NCBI GenBank assembly: GCA_011330645.1
Contig: DRQB01000183.1
Span: 1-7,504 of the forward strand
Reading direction: 5' to 3'
Origin: Campylobacterota bacterium
GTDB lineage: Bacteria > Campylobacterota > Campylobacteria > Campylobacterales > Sulfurovaceae
DNA length: 7,504 nt
The translations under genes were made by a program, and so were the position numbers. The notes under the pieces are model-generated. The model did no database searches, was not told the origin of the DNA, and saw only the letters and a list, made by a program, of their open reading frames with translations. Below, in pieces: positions 6,138 to 7,504 of the stretch (positions are counted from its first letter, which is position 1; the number at the start of each line of letters is the position of its first letter).

Positions 6138-6800
6138 ATGCATAAGCTTGTAGTACTGCTGGGTCTGTTTTTGACAAGTACAACGCTCTTTGCTGCGTAT
6201 GATGTCAAAATAGGTGTCTATAAAAATGGTGAAAACCTACGTCATAACATCGCCAGAGTGGACAATACAAAATACCGAAAAAGTATCATAGTAGAGAGAA
6301 AAAATCGTCTCTACTATGCCCATGCAGTACTTGTGAGTAATCGGGATGCAAAAAATGCACTTCATGCATATAAACGTGTATTTAAAGATGCTTTTATTTC
6401 TAAAAACCAAGTAGAAATCAAAAATGTGGTGAAAAAAGTAAAAGTACCAGAAAAAATAAAACACATCAATGCCAAAGCATTATTGGAAAATAAAACGATT
6501 TACCTTTGTTATGAAAAAGGTCCCAAACATTTGAAAGATCGTGTGGTGCAAATGGTTTTTTCTAAAGAGTACGTGACTTACAATCCACTCAAAAAAATGG
6601 CAACACCTGTGCAAATGCCGTATGAATTTAAAGATAATAATCTTACTTTACATCTCTCAGAAATGAAAATCACACATCATATTTACAAAGAAGCACCCAA
6701 GTTTCTCTATGCCCAATCAATTATCGATGGATTGGTGGTTAATAAATTAAGATATTATTTTGATGAGAAAGCTGCATTGGAGTATGTTAATAATCATTAG
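6138..6800 (+). CDS. exported protein of unknown function with SPOR-like N-terminal half
   Basis: I do not recognise a named family for this 220-residue protein. Residues 1-19 form a clear Sec signal peptide (MHKLVVLLGLFLTSTTLFA), with a signal peptidase I site after Ala19 or Ala20 and no lipobox cysteine, so it should be periplasmic. Residues 21-91 resemble a SPOR fold in spacing: YDVKIGVYKN opens a first repeat half, RLYYAHAVLVSNRDAKNAL a second, followed by a helix ending in DAFISKNQV. This is inferred by eye. A Lys/Val-rich linker (about 92-108) leads to a C-terminal part (about 110-220) rich in beta-prone Tyr/Leu/Val stretches, without recognised motifs; Cys124 is the only cysteine. The start lies 1 bp after the leuC stop, with only a weak AAGAGA ribosome-binding site inside the end of leuC, so it is probably translated by coupling. 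The thioesterase gene follows 11 bp downstream. Confidence 0.8.
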   Translation: MHKLVVLLGLFLTSTTLFAAYDVKIGVYKNGENLRHNIARVDNTKYRKSIIVERKNRLYYAHAVLVSNRDAKNALHAYKRVFKDAFISKNQVEIKNVVKKVKVPEKIKHINAKALLENKTIYLCYEKGPKHLKDRVVQMVFSKEYVTYNPLKKMATPVQMPYEFKDNNLTLHLSEMKITHHIYKEAPKFLYAQSIIDGLVVNKLRYYFDEKAALEYVNNH

Positions 6801-6811
6801 GGAGTAAGACC

Positions 6812-7225
6812 ATGAAGACCTATACCTATACTTTTCGTGTAAGCAAAGATGACATAGACTTTAATGGTCACGTACATAATGTAACCTACCTAAGCTGGAT
6901 GATAGATGCAGCAACCAAACACTCTGAGAGTGTAGGTTTCGGTTATGAAGCGTGCCTCAAACTTGGAGGTACGTGGGTAGCCAAGTCTCACACTATCGAA
7001 TACAAAAAACCCTCTTTTGAAAATGATGAACTACAAATGGAAACATGGGTAGAAGAGATAGGCAAAATCATGTCTATTCGTCGTTATGTACTAACGCGTC
7101 CTAGTGATAAGGCACTTATCTGTGAAGGTAAAACAGAGTGGGTATTTGTAGATAGCAAGAAGATGCGACCTCTGAAGATTCCTGAAGTGATTGTTGAAGG
7201 GTTTGAAAAGGCACAGGCAGATTAA
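6812..7225 (+). CDS. acyl-CoA thioesterase, hotdog fold (4HBT/YbgC-FadM type)
   Basis: This 137-residue cytoplasmic protein has the size of single-domain 4HBT thioesterases, which hydrolyse acyl-CoA (or acyl-ACP) thioesters. The active-site signature is DIDFNGHVHNVTYLSWM (14-30), matching the family D-x-D-x-x-GHVNN-x-x-Y-x-x-W pattern. Asp16 is the likely catalytic acid, and the GHV turn begins the central hotdog helix. His22 replaces the first Asn of the usual HVNN. Later strands fit the fold: HTIEYKKPSFENDELQMETWV (about 60-80) and CEGKTEWVFVD (about 104-114). The chain length of the substrate cannot be read from sequence. The ribosome-binding site AGGGAG is 7 bases before the ATG, the best in this operon. 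It is the last gene after leuC and the exported protein. Its stop (TAA, 7223-7225) overlaps the stop of the convergent iron-sulfur subunit gene, leaving no space for an intergenic terminator. Confidence 0.88.
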   Translation: MKTYTYTFRVSKDDIDFNGHVHNVTYLSWMIDAATKHSESVGFGYEACLKLGGTWVAKSHTIEYKKPSFENDELQMETWVEEIGKIMSIRRYVLTRPSDKALICEGKTEWVFVDSKKMRPLKIPEVIVEGFEKAQAD

Positions 7226-7504
7226 AACCCGCTATTAGGGTCAAACCCAAAATCAGGTGTTCCAAAACTCTGTGTAGCAAAACTTGGGTCACTATAGCCA
7301 TGGGTTACAGAGTCCCCTCGTAACATGGTGATGTCCATTTTTGGGTCTATGCCTTTAGGACAGACTGCTGTACACTCTCCACATAAGGTACAGTCCCACA
7401 CACCGTTGGTTTGGATGTTGTCTATGATGGCTTTTGCATTGCCTTCTCTTTTGTCTGTACTGTAACGGTACGCACGTGTCAGTGCAAAAGGCCCTAAAAA
7501 GTCA
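7222..7504 (-). CDS. sdhB: succinate dehydrogenase/fumarate reductase iron-sulfur subunit, C-terminal part (type E-like, SdhB/MfrB), 5' end outside window
   Basis: The last 93 residues of an iron-sulfur electron-transfer subunit are visible, ending at TAA 7222-7224. LGPFALTRAYRYSTDKREG corresponds to the segment between the second and third clusters of SdhB/FrdB, and GVWDCTLCGECTAVCPKGID to the third cluster site. In classical enzymes this site is C-x5-C-x3-CP and binds [3Fe-4S]. Here it is C-x2-C-x2-C-x3-CP, with an extra Cys (codon 7381-7383), as described for non-classical type E SdhABE/MfrABE enzymes that carry a second [4Fe-4S]. This suggests a CCG-domain (SdhE/MfrE) partner. After MLRGDS the protein ends in a Phe/Gly/Asp-rich tail (SFGTPDFGFDPNSGF). 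Direction of the reaction (succinate oxidation, fumarate or methylmenaquinol:fumarate reduction) cannot be decided. No further subunit gene follows on this strand, since the thioesterase gene converges with overlapping stops. Confidence 0.9.
   Translation of the reverse strand, partial: DFLGPFALTRAYRYSTDKREGNAKAIIDNIQTNGVWDCTLCGECTAVCPKGIDPKMDITMLRGDSVTHGYSDPSFATQSFGTPDFGFDPNSGF

Noticed and set aside
7238..7248. GGGT/ACCC stem near the convergent stops as a terminator
   Set aside because: Only four base pairs, a three-base loop and no run of T in the right position on either strand.
1..7504. CRISPR array, defence island, prophage or biosynthetic cluster
   Set aside because: No regularly spaced direct repeats, nuclease/toxin pairs, integrase or capsid genes; all but two genes (the substrate-unknown serine hydrolase and the exported protein) have a familiar housekeeping or metabolic family.

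Overview
The window reads as ordinary chromosome of a Campylobacterota (epsilonproteobacterial) bacterium, probably Sulfurovum- or Sulfurimonas-like. The basis is a fairly AT-rich sequence, AT-rich TATAAT promoters with poor -35 boxes, the style of the encoded proteins (short RqcH/NFACT protein, Dxr with an SEHFGLW metal loop), and a cdsA-dxr-X-tsaD gene order that I remember from Campylobacter relatives. The taxon is an inference; no database was searched.

Region 1 (1-3348, minus strand) is a tightly packed operon read right to left: cdsA (phospholipid precursor synthesis), dxr (first committed step of MEP isoprenoid synthesis), a small RBBP9-type serine hydrolase, and tsaD (tRNA t6A37 modification; its 3' end is cut by the window edge). 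Junctions are a 3-bp gap, a 17-bp overlap and a 4-bp ATGA overlap. An extended -10 promoter lies just upstream of cdsA.

Region 2 (3349-4692, minus strand) is a compact NFACT-family gene (RqcH/FbpA-like, ribosome-associated quality control).

Region 3 (4693-4855) is the divergent intergenic region. It holds the most notable non-coding structure: two 27-bp imperfect palindromes, each preceded by GTAG, in head-out inverted orientation around a 10-bp AT-rich spacer. This is the layout of a REPIN/BIME (paired REP elements). The two hairpins differ by compensating stem changes. The leuC promoter and ribosome-binding site follow.

Region 4 (4856-7225, plus strand) is leuC (isopropylmalate dehydratase large subunit), an exported protein of unknown function with a SPOR-like N-terminal half, and a hotdog-fold acyl-CoA thioesterase. 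These are separated by 1 and 11 bp and are probably one transcript. leuD and leuB are not here.

Region 5 (7222-7504, minus strand) is the C-terminal part of a succinate dehydrogenase/fumarate reductase iron-sulfur subunit. Its third cluster site carries an extra cysteine, which suggests the non-classical type E enzyme. Its stop codon overlaps the thioesterase stop.

I see no CRISPR array, rRNA, tRNA, intact transposase, phage gene or defence system. No stretch above 300 bp lacks a gene.
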